DNA from: Deltaproteobacteria bacterium
Lineage (GTDB): Bacteria; Desulfobacterota_B; Binatia; UBA9968
NCBI GenBank assembly: GCA_016193385.1
Contig: JACPSF010000352.1
Span: 1 to 6,037, forward strand
Direction of reading: 5' to 3'
DNA length: 6,037 bases
Shown: one piece after another, positions 1 to 5,460 of the stretch
Layout: the number at the start of each line of letters is the position of its first letter
Numbering within the stretch: the stretch's first letter is position 1
Position numbers and translations under genes: made by a program
The notes under the pieces: generated by a model
Seen by the model: only the letters and a program-made list of their open reading frames with translations
Database searches by the model: none
What the model was told of the DNA's origin: nothing

Positions 1-630
1 CGCACCGGAAGCCTCTACGTCATGCCAGGCTACCACGCCGAGGGCGGCGCAGGTGCGGTAGCAGGATACGACGGTTACCAGGGTTCGGCTTCGATCGGCA
101 CGCTGGGGGAGATCTCCCGGCCCAACACAGAGGACGTGGAGATCAAGTATCCCTGGAAGGTCATCAGCCGGCAGTTTCGTAAGGACTCCTCCGGTGCCGG
201 CAAGTGGCGGGGCGGACCGGGATTCCACTGGGAGGTGGTCAACCTGGGAGGCGAGGCAGGGATGCACACCGGCGCCGGCCAGGGTGAGACCACCTTCAGC
301 CACGGCACGCTCGGGGGCAAACCGACACTTCCAAACCGCTGCTACATCCGACGCAATGGGGAGATGATTCAAGCCAAGGTGCACCGGCTCCATCAACTCA
401 AGGCCGGCGATCACATCATCAAGGACAGTAGCGGCGGAGGAGGAGTAGGACTTCCCGAGGAGCGCGACCCCCAGGCCGTGTGGGACGATGTCTATATCAA
501 CGAGCTGGTGACGCTTGAGACGGCGCGGGAGATCTACAAGGTGGTGATCGATCCGGCCACACGGCAGATCGATTGGGACCAGACCCGATCGCGGCGCGCC
601 GGCGCGACGACGGGCAGAAACCGCGCCTGA
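1..630 (+). CDS. hyuB: Hydantoinase B / 5-oxoprolinase B-type subunit, C-terminal part (5' end outside window)
   Basis: The reading frame is open from base 1, so the gene begins outside the window; 209 codons of the C-terminal end are visible, against a usual family length of somewhat over 500 residues. Seen in the sequence: an arginine-led DSSGAGKWRGGPG block (about 178-222), matching the family's R-x-DSGGAG-x-x-RGG-x-G signature, and near the end a glycine-rich SSGGGGVG followed by PEERDP, a V-x-x-D-V segment and a TLETAREIYKVV segment, which is how the family closes. Known of the family: these proteins are cytoplasmic and usually work with an ATP-dependent HyuA-type partner to hydrolyse hydantoins, N-methylhydantoin or 5-oxoproline. 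The exact substrate cannot be read from this fragment. A HyuA partner would be expected upstream, out of view. Two solute-binding protein genes follow 72 nt downstream on the same strand, which suggests a shared uptake and breakdown cluster. Confidence 0.9.
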   Translation, partial: RTGSLYVMPGYHAEGGAGAVAGYDGYQGSASIGTLGEISRPNTEDVEIKYPWKVISRQFRKDSSGAGKWRGGPGFHWEVVNLGGEAGMHTGAGQGETTFSHGTLGGKPTLPNRCYIRRNGEMIQAKVHRLHQLKAGDHIIKDSSGGGGVGLPEERDPQAVWDDVYINELVTLETAREIYKVVIDPATRQIDWDQTRSRRAGATTGRNRA

Positions 631-690
631 TCACGGATCGCATATCAGAAAAGGCGTTCCGGCGCCTGCAACTCAACTGCTTTTATGAAC

Positions 691-696
691 GGGAGG
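691..696 (+). promoter_or_regulatory. Ribosome binding site deciding the start of the first binding protein
   Basis: GGGAGG lies 6 nt before the ATG at 703. It lies downstream of the in-frame ATG at 685, so it can only serve the later start. The second binding-protein gene has the same hexamer at the same distance from its own start. Confidence 0.75.
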
Positions 697-702
697 AAAG
701 CT

Positions 703-1737
703 ATGAAACGGGCAGGTCTCTTTTGGATTATTAGCTTGGCTCTTTCGCTTTGCTTCGCGTGGGCTGGCGGCGCACGAGCCGCAGCCATGGACCAATTGGT
801 AGCCGGGGCCAAAAAAGAGGGGGCCGTCGAGTTCCTCGCGCCATCCTCCTGGCCACCAAAGGCAGTTGAAATGTTAGGTGAGGCTTTCGACAAGAAGTAT
901 GCTTTCCATATCAAGCTGGGTTACAGTCCCACCCAGAATATGGCCCAGGACGTTGCAAAGACTATAACACGTGCGGCTTCTGGACTAGCTCCTGAATGGG
1001 ACGTGATAGTGGTGACCGACGCTGAGCACGCTACGCTGTGGCTTAAAAAGCTTCATCAGGCTTTTGACTATAATAGCGTCGGCGTTGATCCAAAGCTGAT
1101 TTACTATGACAAAGGTACCGTCTCTTTTGCCAACCAGTTGGTTCTCCCTGCGTACAACAAGAAGACCCTGCCGCCTCAGGATGTTCCTAAGAAATGGGAG
1201 GATCTCCTCGATCCCAAGTGGAAGGGTGGCAAGCTAGGGGTATCGAACGCGACCCATCATCTGGCTCGTCTTGCGGTCGGTGCATGGGGCGAAGAGAAGG
1301 GAACCAAGTACGTCAAAGCTCTGGCCGAGCAGAAACCGATCCTGGGGTTGCTTGGAAACCTCTATACCCGGCTCCAGGTGGGTGAGGTGCAGGTCGTGGT
1401 CGCTCTGATCAACGGTTTTATTTTCGCGGCGGAGAAGACAGGGGCGCCTGTGGTTTTTGCAGAAGCGGTCGAGCCGGTAATCGCGCCAGCTTATCACGCC
1501 GGTGTGCCGAAGGGAGCGGCCCACCCCAACGCGGGGCACCTTCTTGCCGTTTTCCTTACCACTCCCGAGGCGCAGGAGATCTTGGAGAAGTACACTGGCT
1601 ATAGCTCTGCCTCTGTGCGGGGAACAAAAACCTACAAGTTCGTCCAGGGCAAAAAGGTCGTGTACATGACCGGTGAGCAAGCCGCGGCAGTGGACAAGCT
1701 TGCAACAGACTACGGGAAGATCCTTGGTTTCAATTAG
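703..1737 (+). CDS. Periplasmic ABC-transporter substrate-binding protein (family 1 / FbpA-like fold), copy 1
   Basis: A 344-residue secreted receptor. From the ATG at 703 the N-terminus is a clear Sec signal peptide: K2-R3, a hydrophobic core at about 5-21, and a likely signal peptidase I site after GARA (residue 26) or after A28. The mature part carries features of the extracellular solute-binding family that includes Fe(III)- and polyamine-type receptors: EWDVIVVTD (about 99-107), WEDLLDPKWKGGK (about 166-178) and a C-terminal APAYHAGVPKGAAHPNAGH region (about 261-279) followed by a 'TTPEAQE' helix. Known role: binds a small ligand in the periplasm and hands it to a membrane permease. The ligand is not readable from sequence. 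The ATG at 685 is an alternative start but would bury the ribosome site and lengthen the signal peptide. The gene lies 72 nt after the hydantoinase gene and 132 nt before a paralogue; no permease or ATPase gene is in view. Confidence 0.88.
   Translation: MKRAGLFWIISLALSLCFAWAGGARAAAMDQLVAGAKKEGAVEFLAPSSWPPKAVEMLGEAFDKKYAFHIKLGYSPTQNMAQDVAKTITRAASGLAPEWDVIVVTDAEHATLWLKKLHQAFDYNSVGVDPKLIYYDKGTVSFANQLVLPAYNKKTLPPQDVPKKWEDLLDPKWKGGKLGVSNATHHLARLAVGAWGEEKGTKYVKALAEQKPILGLLGNLYTRLQVGEVQVVVALINGFIFAAEKTGAPVVFAEAVEPVIAPAYHAGVPKGAAHPNAGHLLAVFLTTPEAQEILEKYTGYSSASVRGTKTYKFVQGKKVVYMTGEQAAAVDKLATDYGKILGFN
1471..1569 (+). repeat. Near-identical 99-nt tract shared with the second binding-protein gene (copy A)
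   Basis: This stretch encodes residues 257-289 of copy 1 and matches 2638-2736 in copy 2 at 93 of 99 positions by hand count. All six differences are third-position and silent. Other blocks that are identical in protein are clearly less similar in DNA; for example 814-855 against 1981-2022 match at 34 of 42. The tract is either a recent gene-conversion patch or a strongly constrained segment. Confidence 0.8.
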
Positions 1738-1857
1738 GGCTATTCGTTTTTCTGCTGGAACCGTGTCACAAGAAATTTACTGAAGTGATTAGCAAGAGCC
1801 GCAACGTGGTAGCAACGAAACGATAACTCCGCTATGGGCAAGATCTTGAGAAGTTCC

Positions 1858-1863
1858 GGGAGG
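1858..1863 (+). promoter_or_regulatory. Ribosome binding site supporting a GTG start for the second binding protein
   Basis: GGGAGG lies 6 nt before GTG at 1870, reproducing exactly the arrangement of the first copy. The upstream in-frame ATG at 1834 has no comparable purine-rich site before it. Confidence 0.7.
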
Positions 1864-1869
1864 TGCGTT

Positions 1870-2910
1870 GTGAAACAAAATCGGTCTTCCGTGGCCAGTA
1901 CGCTGGCAATATTCGTTTTCCTTGGATGGGCTGAGACGGTCGTAGCCGCTGGTATAGATCAACTTGTGGCTTTGGCCAAGAAGGAAGGTGCTGTCGAGTT
2001 TCTTGCCCCATCCTCTTGGCCACCCAACGGAGTCGAGATGATCGCCGAGGCCTTCAACAAAAAATACGGCCTCAACCTGAGGGTAGGGCGGCACTTCTCC
2101 CAACAGATGGCCCAGGATGTCTCCAAGGTGATGACCCGCGCGGCCACCGGAGTCGGCCAAGAGTGGGACGTTATCGTGGTCACAGACGCCCACCACGCCA
2201 TTTTATCGCTCAAGAAGTTACACCAGAGTTACGATTACAAAGCACTCGGCGTGAATCCTAAAATGGTCCACTACGGCAACGGCACGGTCTCGATCGCCAA
2301 TCAACTGGTTCAACCTGCCTACAATAAAAAGGTGTTGCCCGCACGGGACGTGCCCGCGAACTGGGAAGATCTTCTCGACCCCAAGTGGAAGGGAGGCAAA
2401 ATCGGGGTGTCCGTCGCAACCCACCACTTTGCCCGCCTGAGCGTCGGAGCGTGGGGCGTAGAGAAGGGGAACAAGTACGTGGAGGCCCTGGCCAAACTGG
2501 AGCCGAACCTGGGCACCTTAGGGCAGCTCTATACCAGGCTTCAGATCGGCGAGGTGCTGGTTTCCTCTATGTTGCTGAACGGCCTTGTCTATGACGCGGA
2601 AAAAAGAGGAGCGCCGATCGTCTTTGCCGAGAAGGTTGAGCCTGTGATCGCGCCGGCTTATCACGCCGGTGTGCCGAAGGGAGCCGCCCACCCCAACGCG
2701 GGGCACCTTCTCGCCGTTTTCCTCACCACTCCCGAGGGACAGGATCTGATGGAAAAATATACAGGCTATACGTCAGCCCTCGTACCCGGAACCAGGGCCT
2801 ATAAGTACGTGCAAGGAAAGAAAGTGCTTTATATGGCTGATGATCAGGCTGAGATCATAGATAAGTTGGCAAACGATTACACCAGAATCCTCGGCTTCCA
2901 GACGAAGTAG
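1870..2910 (+). CDS. Periplasmic ABC-transporter substrate-binding protein (family 1 / FbpA-like fold), copy 2
   Basis: A paralogue of the preceding gene, 346 residues from the GTG start at 1870 (358 if the ATG at 1834 were used). With the GTG start the two proteins have the same numbering: both reach the D-Q-L-V motif at residue 30 and align without gaps to the end. Identity in the mature region is about 223 of 316 by hand count. The N-terminus is a signal peptide (K2, R5, hydrophobic core at about 8-21, likely cleavage after VVA-A around 26-27). The same family blocks are present: EWDVIVVTD, WEDLLDPKWKGGK and the C-terminal GVPKGAAHPNAGH. Differences cluster at about residues 65-78 and 235-250, which may include ligand-pocket positions; this is an inference. 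The two copies could bind related but distinct ligands or serve the same transporter. A hairpin follows the stop codon and no transporter membrane gene comes next. Confidence 0.87.
   Translation: MKQNRSSVASTLAIFVFLGWAETVVAAGIDQLVALAKKEGAVEFLAPSSWPPNGVEMIAEAFNKKYGLNLRVGRHFSQQMAQDVSKVMTRAATGVGQEWDVIVVTDAHHAILSLKKLHQSYDYKALGVNPKMVHYGNGTVSIANQLVQPAYNKKVLPARDVPANWEDLLDPKWKGGKIGVSVATHHFARLSVGAWGVEKGNKYVEALAKLEPNLGTLGQLYTRLQIGEVLVSSMLLNGLVYDAEKRGAPIVFAEKVEPVIAPAYHAGVPKGAAHPNAGHLLAVFLTTPEGQDLMEKYTGYTSALVPGTRAYKYVQGKKVLYMADDQAEIIDKLANDYTRILGFQTK
2638..2736 (+). repeat. Near-identical 99-nt tract shared with the first binding-protein gene (copy B)
   Basis: Partner of 1471-1569, with 93 of 99 bases identical and all differences silent. 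It encodes residues 257-289 of copy 2, the same positions as in copy 1. Confidence 0.8.
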
Positions 2911-2917
2911 TCATCAC

Positions 2918-2936
2918 AGCCACCCGACGGGTAGCT
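2918..2936 (+). terminator. Hairpin just after the second binding-protein gene, possible weak terminator
   Basis: AGC-C-ACCC, loop GAC, GGGT-A-GCT: seven paired bases with one C/A mismatch and a 3-nt loop, starting 8 nt past the stop codon. No run of T follows, so it is not a standard intrinsic terminator. It may protect the mRNA end or act with Rho, or it may be a chance fold. Confidence 0.35.
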
Positions 2937-2989
2937 AGGAACTAAGGAATTGGAATCTCTCAAAGAAACCTGCCGAGTCTCTGACGCTC

Positions 2990-3109
2990 CTAAGATTCCT
3001 GGCCCCCACGTTTGATCGGAGCGGGCTCAGGTTTCACGAACCCCGACTTGAGAATCTTTCCCGTCGCGGCTCTGGGCATCTCCGGAAGGATGCTCACCGC
3101 TGTTGCTTC
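2990..3109 (-). pseudogene. Stranded C-terminal remnant of an AMP-forming acyl-CoA synthetase (ANL superfamily)
   Basis: Read on the minus strand, codons from about 3109 down to the TAG at 2990-2992 give SILPEMPRAATGKILKSGF followed by a proline- and lysine-rich tail. The P-R-x-A-T-G-K-I-L-K part (about 3076-3044) matches the last conserved motif of adenylate-forming acyl-CoA/AMP ligases, which carries the catalytic lysine of the C-terminal subdomain. Upstream in this frame (3110-3139) the translation no longer resembles the family, and soon the DNA belongs to mnmA on the other strand. More than 400 residues of a normal ligase, including the AMP-binding core, are therefore absent. There is no plausible start. 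It is best read as a gene tail left behind by a deletion or rearrangement. The motif is short, so a chance match is possible but unlikely given ten matching positions and a stop at the expected place. Confidence 0.65.
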
Positions 3110-3166
3110 TTCCTGTCCACTATGTCTAGCTCTTCTTGAAAAGGTTTGGCGGCCGTAAGAGAAGCG

Positions 3167-4126
3167 ATGGCTAGGGCAAAAATCTTTGTCGCTATGTCCG
3201 GAGGGGTTGATTCCTCCGTTGCTGCCGCTCTGCTACAGCGGGATGGGTTCGATGTGATAGGGGCGCATATCGTCTGTTGGGATGGATGCGACCAGGGGGA
3301 GGAGCGCCTCGACGCCCTTCGCGTCGCATTGCAATTGGCCATTCCCTTTCTGACCCCTAATCCGGACGTCATGTGCAACCGAGAAATCAAGTTTGGCGCT
3401 TTTCTGGCAAAGGCACACGATCTCGGCGGCGATCGGATCGCCACCGGCCACTATGCCCGGCTAAGTTCAGAGGATGACGCACTGCAACTGCTAGAATCCG
3501 TCGACAAGAAAAAAGATCAATCTTATTTTCTCTGGACTTTAACTAGCCGCCAGCTCCAGCACTGTCTGTTTCCGTTGGGGAATTATACTAAGGCAGAGGT
3601 CCGGGAAATCGCGCGGCAGATGAATCTGCGCACCGCCGATAAAAAGGACTCCCAGGGACTTTGCTTTGTCGGCAAGGTGAATTTCGGTACTTTCCTCCGG
3701 GGTCTCCTGCCGCGACGTGAAGGTGAGGTAGTTACCTCAGACGGGACGGTCGTAGGGAAACACGACGGCGTTGCCTTTTATACCATCGGCCAGCGCCACG
3801 GCCTTGCCCTCGGTGGAGGCGTACCATACTACGTTGCCGAAAGAGATTTGCTGACCAACAGGCTGGTCGTCGGCAAAGGCGCGGATGATCCCATTGTCTG
3901 CAAAAAAGAGATATTCGTGGGCCAACTGAACTGGTTCAAGAAATTTCGCGAAAGGCGATGCGAGGTCCGCATCCGCTATCGGCAACCCAAGGTCTCAGCA
4001 CTGGTCACGCAAGAGGACTGTCGCATCCGGGTTCTCTTCGATGTTCCCCAGCGCGGCGTAGCCCCCGGACAGTCGGCAGTTTTCTATCACCGCGAGCAGG
4101 TCCTGGGGGGCGGAATAATCCTCTAA
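3167..4126 (+). CDS. mnmA: tRNA-specific 2-thiouridylase MnmA, with an internal in-frame deletion
   Basis: MnmA adenylates and then thiolates U34 of the Lys, Glu and Gln tRNAs in the cytoplasm, taking sulfur from a relay that starts at a cysteine desulfurase. Seen here (319 residues from ATG 3167): PP-loop SGGVDSS at 11-17, TPNPDVMCN at 63-71 with the first cysteine at C70, ATGHYAR at 92-98, KDQSYFLW at 116-123, DSQGLCFVG at 161-169 with the second cysteine at C166, FYTIGQRHGL at 214-223, and a normal ending FDVPQRGVAPGQSAVFY with GGGII. The 96-residue gap between the two cysteines fits E. coli (C102 and C199). The N-terminal side is too short: after AIPF (58-61) only one residue precedes TPNPD, where E. 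coli has about 25. A segment of about 24 residues is missing at nt 3347-3358 with the frame kept. The TTG at 3146 would add seven residues but has no better ribosome site. Whether the enzyme works is open. Confidence 0.9.
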   Translation: MARAKIFVAMSGGVDSSVAAALLQRDGFDVIGAHIVCWDGCDQGEERLDALRVALQLAIPFLTPNPDVMCNREIKFGAFLAKAHDLGGDRIATGHYARLSSEDDALQLLESVDKKKDQSYFLWTLTSRQLQHCLFPLGNYTKAEVREIARQMNLRTADKKDSQGLCFVGKVNFGTFLRGLLPRREGEVVTSDGTVVGKHDGVAFYTIGQRHGLALGGGVPYYVAERDLLTNRLVVGKGADDPIVCKKEIFVGQLNWFKKFRERRCEVRIRYRQPKVSALVTQEDCRIRVLFDVPQRGVAPGQSAVFYHREQVLGGGIIL

Positions 4127-4276
4127 CCGAGCGGCAAGAATTTCCTTTTACCTCTTCCGGCCTGGCGACAAAGTCTCACGGCATGTGGCAGAGAAGCGGG
4201 GACAGGCCTTGCAATCACGGATTGTTCTAATGGAAGGCGCGACCCTGCATTCGCCTCCTGAGCCCGCGTTCTGAAC

Positions 4277-4618
4277 TTATTGAAGTGTTCGCAGCAGATC
4301 ATCGAGGCCGTACAATAGAGATTTGAGATTGTTCGCGATGCGCACGACTGTGTTGTCCGGTGTTAACTTCGAGAGCGCGCTCCAGACTCTGCGCGCCTCG
4401 CCCCGAAGGGTTCTTGCGTGCGCCACAAGCTGCTCGTCGGGGAGCTCCGGTGCGGTGGTTGCGAAATCCGTAGGACTGACTTGTAAGGTGATTTCAGGTA
4501 GAAGAGGCCCATACGTGCCATTAAGCCATTTGCATATTTCATCAATCAGAGCGAGAAGGTCCGTCCGCGTGTTGGCGTTCAGAACGGGTTTCTTCCCCGT
4601 CCTATTTTTCTTCTTCAT
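4277..4618 (-). CDS. Hypothetical protein, 113 residues
   Basis: I do not recognise this protein. It starts MKKKNRTGKK, a basic N-terminus, followed by mostly helix-prone sequence rich in Leu, Asp and Arg (about 18-34 and 60-113) with a proline-containing break at 37-59. No signal peptide, membrane segment or known catalytic motif is visible. The start at 4618 is well supported: AAGGGG at 4626-4631 (minus strand) sits 7 nt before the ATG. Amino-acid composition is balanced and protein-like, while the overlapping plus-strand frame ends in a run of phenylalanines and looks like its shadow. It converges with mnmA (150 nt between the ends) and diverges from the toxin-antitoxin pair. It could be a soluble helical protein from an accessory element; no function is proposed. 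Confidence 0.6.
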   Translation of the reverse strand: MKKKNRTGKKPVLNANTRTDLLALIDEICKWLNGTYGPLLPEITLQVSPTDFATTAPELPDEQLVAHARTLRGEARRVWSALSKLTPDNTVVRIANNLKSLLYGLDDLLRTLQ

Positions 4619-4681
4619 TATCTAACCCCTTTACGCCTGTCAGGAAAAAGGTTTGCGTCCCCTTTTGCGCCCCAGGCCCGA

Positions 4682-4739
4682 AATGCCTCCGCCCACGACG
4701 ACGATGCGGTGTGGCATTCTTTTACAGGCTCTTCGAGCC
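4682..4739. other. Two adjacent hairpins in the intergenic region
   Basis: First hairpin: AATGCC-t-CCGC (4682-4692) pairs with GCGG-tgt-GGCATT (4706-4718) and is followed by C and four T. Second: GGCTC-TTC-GAGCC (4727-4739), a perfect 5-bp stem. They lie between the start of the minus-strand hypothetical gene and the toxin-antitoxin module. The first looks like a plus-strand terminator, yet the nearest plus-strand gene ends about 550 nt earlier, so its role is unclear. The rest of 4619-4883 shows nothing further that I can support apart from the promoter-like site. Confidence 0.3.
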
Positions 4740-4848
4740 GCGACAAAAGAGAACCGGGCCGACTTGAATAACCTTTTGAGAGGAGGGTATCCGATAAGAG
4801 GCTGTTAGGTCAAACTACGACCCACGCAGAACCTTCCTCTCCGGCTTA

Positions 4849-4854
4849 TTGACA
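4849..4854 (+). promoter_or_regulatory. Possible -35 box for the toxin-antitoxin operon
   Basis: A perfect TTGACA lies 29 nt before the toxin ATG. The -10 region is not clear: TAGTAC at 4870 (15-nt spacer) or TACCGT at 4873 (18-nt spacer) are candidates. Either would put transcription start at or very near the ATG, giving a leaderless or nearly leaderless mRNA. Confidence 0.35.
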
Positions 4855-4876
4855 GAGTACACCAATTAGTAGTACC

Positions 4877-4892
4877 GTGATTCATGATCCAC
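4877..4892. promoter_or_regulatory. Imperfect palindrome over the toxin start codon, candidate operator
   Basis: GTGATTCATGATCCAC is symmetric at 12 of 16 positions (GTG--TCATGA--CAC) and is centred on the toxin ATG, a usual place for autoregulation by an antitoxin with a helix-turn-helix. Just upstream AGTAC occurs twice, 15 nt apart (4856 and 4871). A palindrome this imperfect is expected by chance several times in 6 kb, so only its position argues for it. Confidence 0.25.
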
Positions 4893-5159
4893 CAGGTCGA
4901 TATCCGCGCAGCAGAGAAAGACCTGATGAGGACACCCAAGGCTTTGGTCATTAAGTTTCAAAAGTGGGTTGATGATATTGAGAAGTATGGGCTGGAAGAA
5001 GTCCGAAAAGTGCGGGGTTGGCATGACCATGCGCTGAAGGGTGACCGCGCCGGACAAAGGGCGATTTACCTAAACAAAAGATGGCGTGCAGTCTATGTGA
5101 TTGAAGGAAGCGAAGTAAAAATCGTGAAAGTCATCGAGGTGCATCCTCATGAGTACTAA
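4884..5159 (+). CDS. Type II toxin of the RelE/HigB superfamily
   Basis: A 91-residue basic protein, a normal size for the family. Seen: an N-terminal strand and helix (1-35), then a GWHDHALKGDRAGQRAIYLNKRW block (45-67) that matches the family's 'L-K-G-x-R-x-G-x-x-x-I-x-L-x-x-x-W/Y-R' core, then R68-A-V-Y, and a C-terminal VKVIEVHPHEY matching the usual 'V-x-x-H-x-Y' ending. Known of the family: ribosome-dependent or free mRNA cleavage that stops translation, blocked by a partner antitoxin. The conserved basic and histidine/tyrosine residues suggest an active toxin; this is inference. The toxin comes before the antitoxin, as in higBA modules. No Shine-Dalgarno sequence precedes the ATG at 4884; the next ATG (4926) would remove the first strand, so 4884 is preferred. 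I call the superfamily only, since HigB and RelE cannot be separated by eye. Confidence 0.85.
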   Translation: MIHQVDIRAAEKDLMRTPKALVIKFQKWVDDIEKYGLEEVRKVRGWHDHALKGDRAGQRAIYLNKRWRAVYVIEGSEVKIVKVIEVHPHEY

Positions 5160-5460
5160 GAAAAAAAGTGATGCGATGAAGTTCTTAGAAAGCCTGGTCG
5201 GGAAGCTAACGTTCGGCGGACTGATCGAAGCGATGCGCCAAGCCGAGGAGATGTCTCAGGTTGAGTTCGCCAAGAAGCTCGGCATCTCGAAGCAGCACCT
5301 GTGTGACATCGAGAAAGGCCGTAAGTTTGTGAGTCCGGAGCGCGCCGCGAGGTTCGCCAGGATACTAGGGCATTCGGAACAGAGCTTTGTAGCTCTCGCT
5401 CTGCAGGACATCGTCAATCAGGGGGGGCTAAAGCTAAAAGTCAGCGTAGAGGCTGCATGA
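5149..5460 (+). CDS. XRE-family helix-turn-helix antitoxin (HigA-like)
   Basis: A 103-residue partner of the preceding toxin. Residues about 24-75 form a Cro/C1-type DNA-binding domain: LIEAMRQAEEMSQVEFAKKL, then GISKQHLCDIEKGRK (recognition helix around 46-57) and VSPERAARFARILG. The short C-terminal part (76-103) probably contacts the toxin or completes the fold. It starts inside the toxin gene: ATG 5149 overlaps the toxin's last 11 nt, with GAGG at 5136-5139 nine nt before the ATG, so translational coupling is likely. Known of the family: it neutralises the toxin by binding it and represses its own promoter, often more strongly as a complex. Length is typical and nothing is broken. It could also act as a stand-alone regulator, but the overlap with a toxin gene makes the antitoxin role by far the best reading. 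Confidence 0.88.
   Translation: MSTKKKSDAMKFLESLVGKLTFGGLIEAMRQAEEMSQVEFAKKLGISKQHLCDIEKGRKFVSPERAARFARILGHSEQSFVALALQDIVNQGGLKLKVSVEAA

Noticed and set aside
652..667. Inverted repeat AGGCG / CGCCT with a 6-nt loop after the hydantoinase gene, as a terminator
   Set aside because: Only a 5-bp stem, no T run directly after it, and the following gene seems to belong to the same cluster; easily due to chance.
1834..1869. Upstream ATG at 1834 as the start of the second binding protein
   Set aside because: It would add 12 polar residues before the signal peptide and lacks a ribosome site; GTG 1870 has GGGAGG at the same spacing as the sister gene and gives gapless alignment from the N-terminus.
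3094..3444. Minus-strand open frame of 116 codons opposite the 5' part of mnmA
   Set aside because: It lies opposite conserved MnmA codons and its translation is rich in Arg, Ser and Pro with no recognisable motif; a shadow frame. The ligase remnant is in a different minus-strand frame.
4232..4258. Weak inverted repeat (AGGCG / CGCCT plus outer GG/CC) between the converging mnmA and hypothetical genes, as a two-way terminator
   Set aside because: Short stem, 12-nt loop, one mismatch and no T run on either strand.
4323..4625. Plus-strand open frame of 100 codons over the hypothetical minus-strand gene
   Set aside because: No ribosome site, low-complexity phenylalanine-rich end, and the minus-strand frame has a better start and composition.
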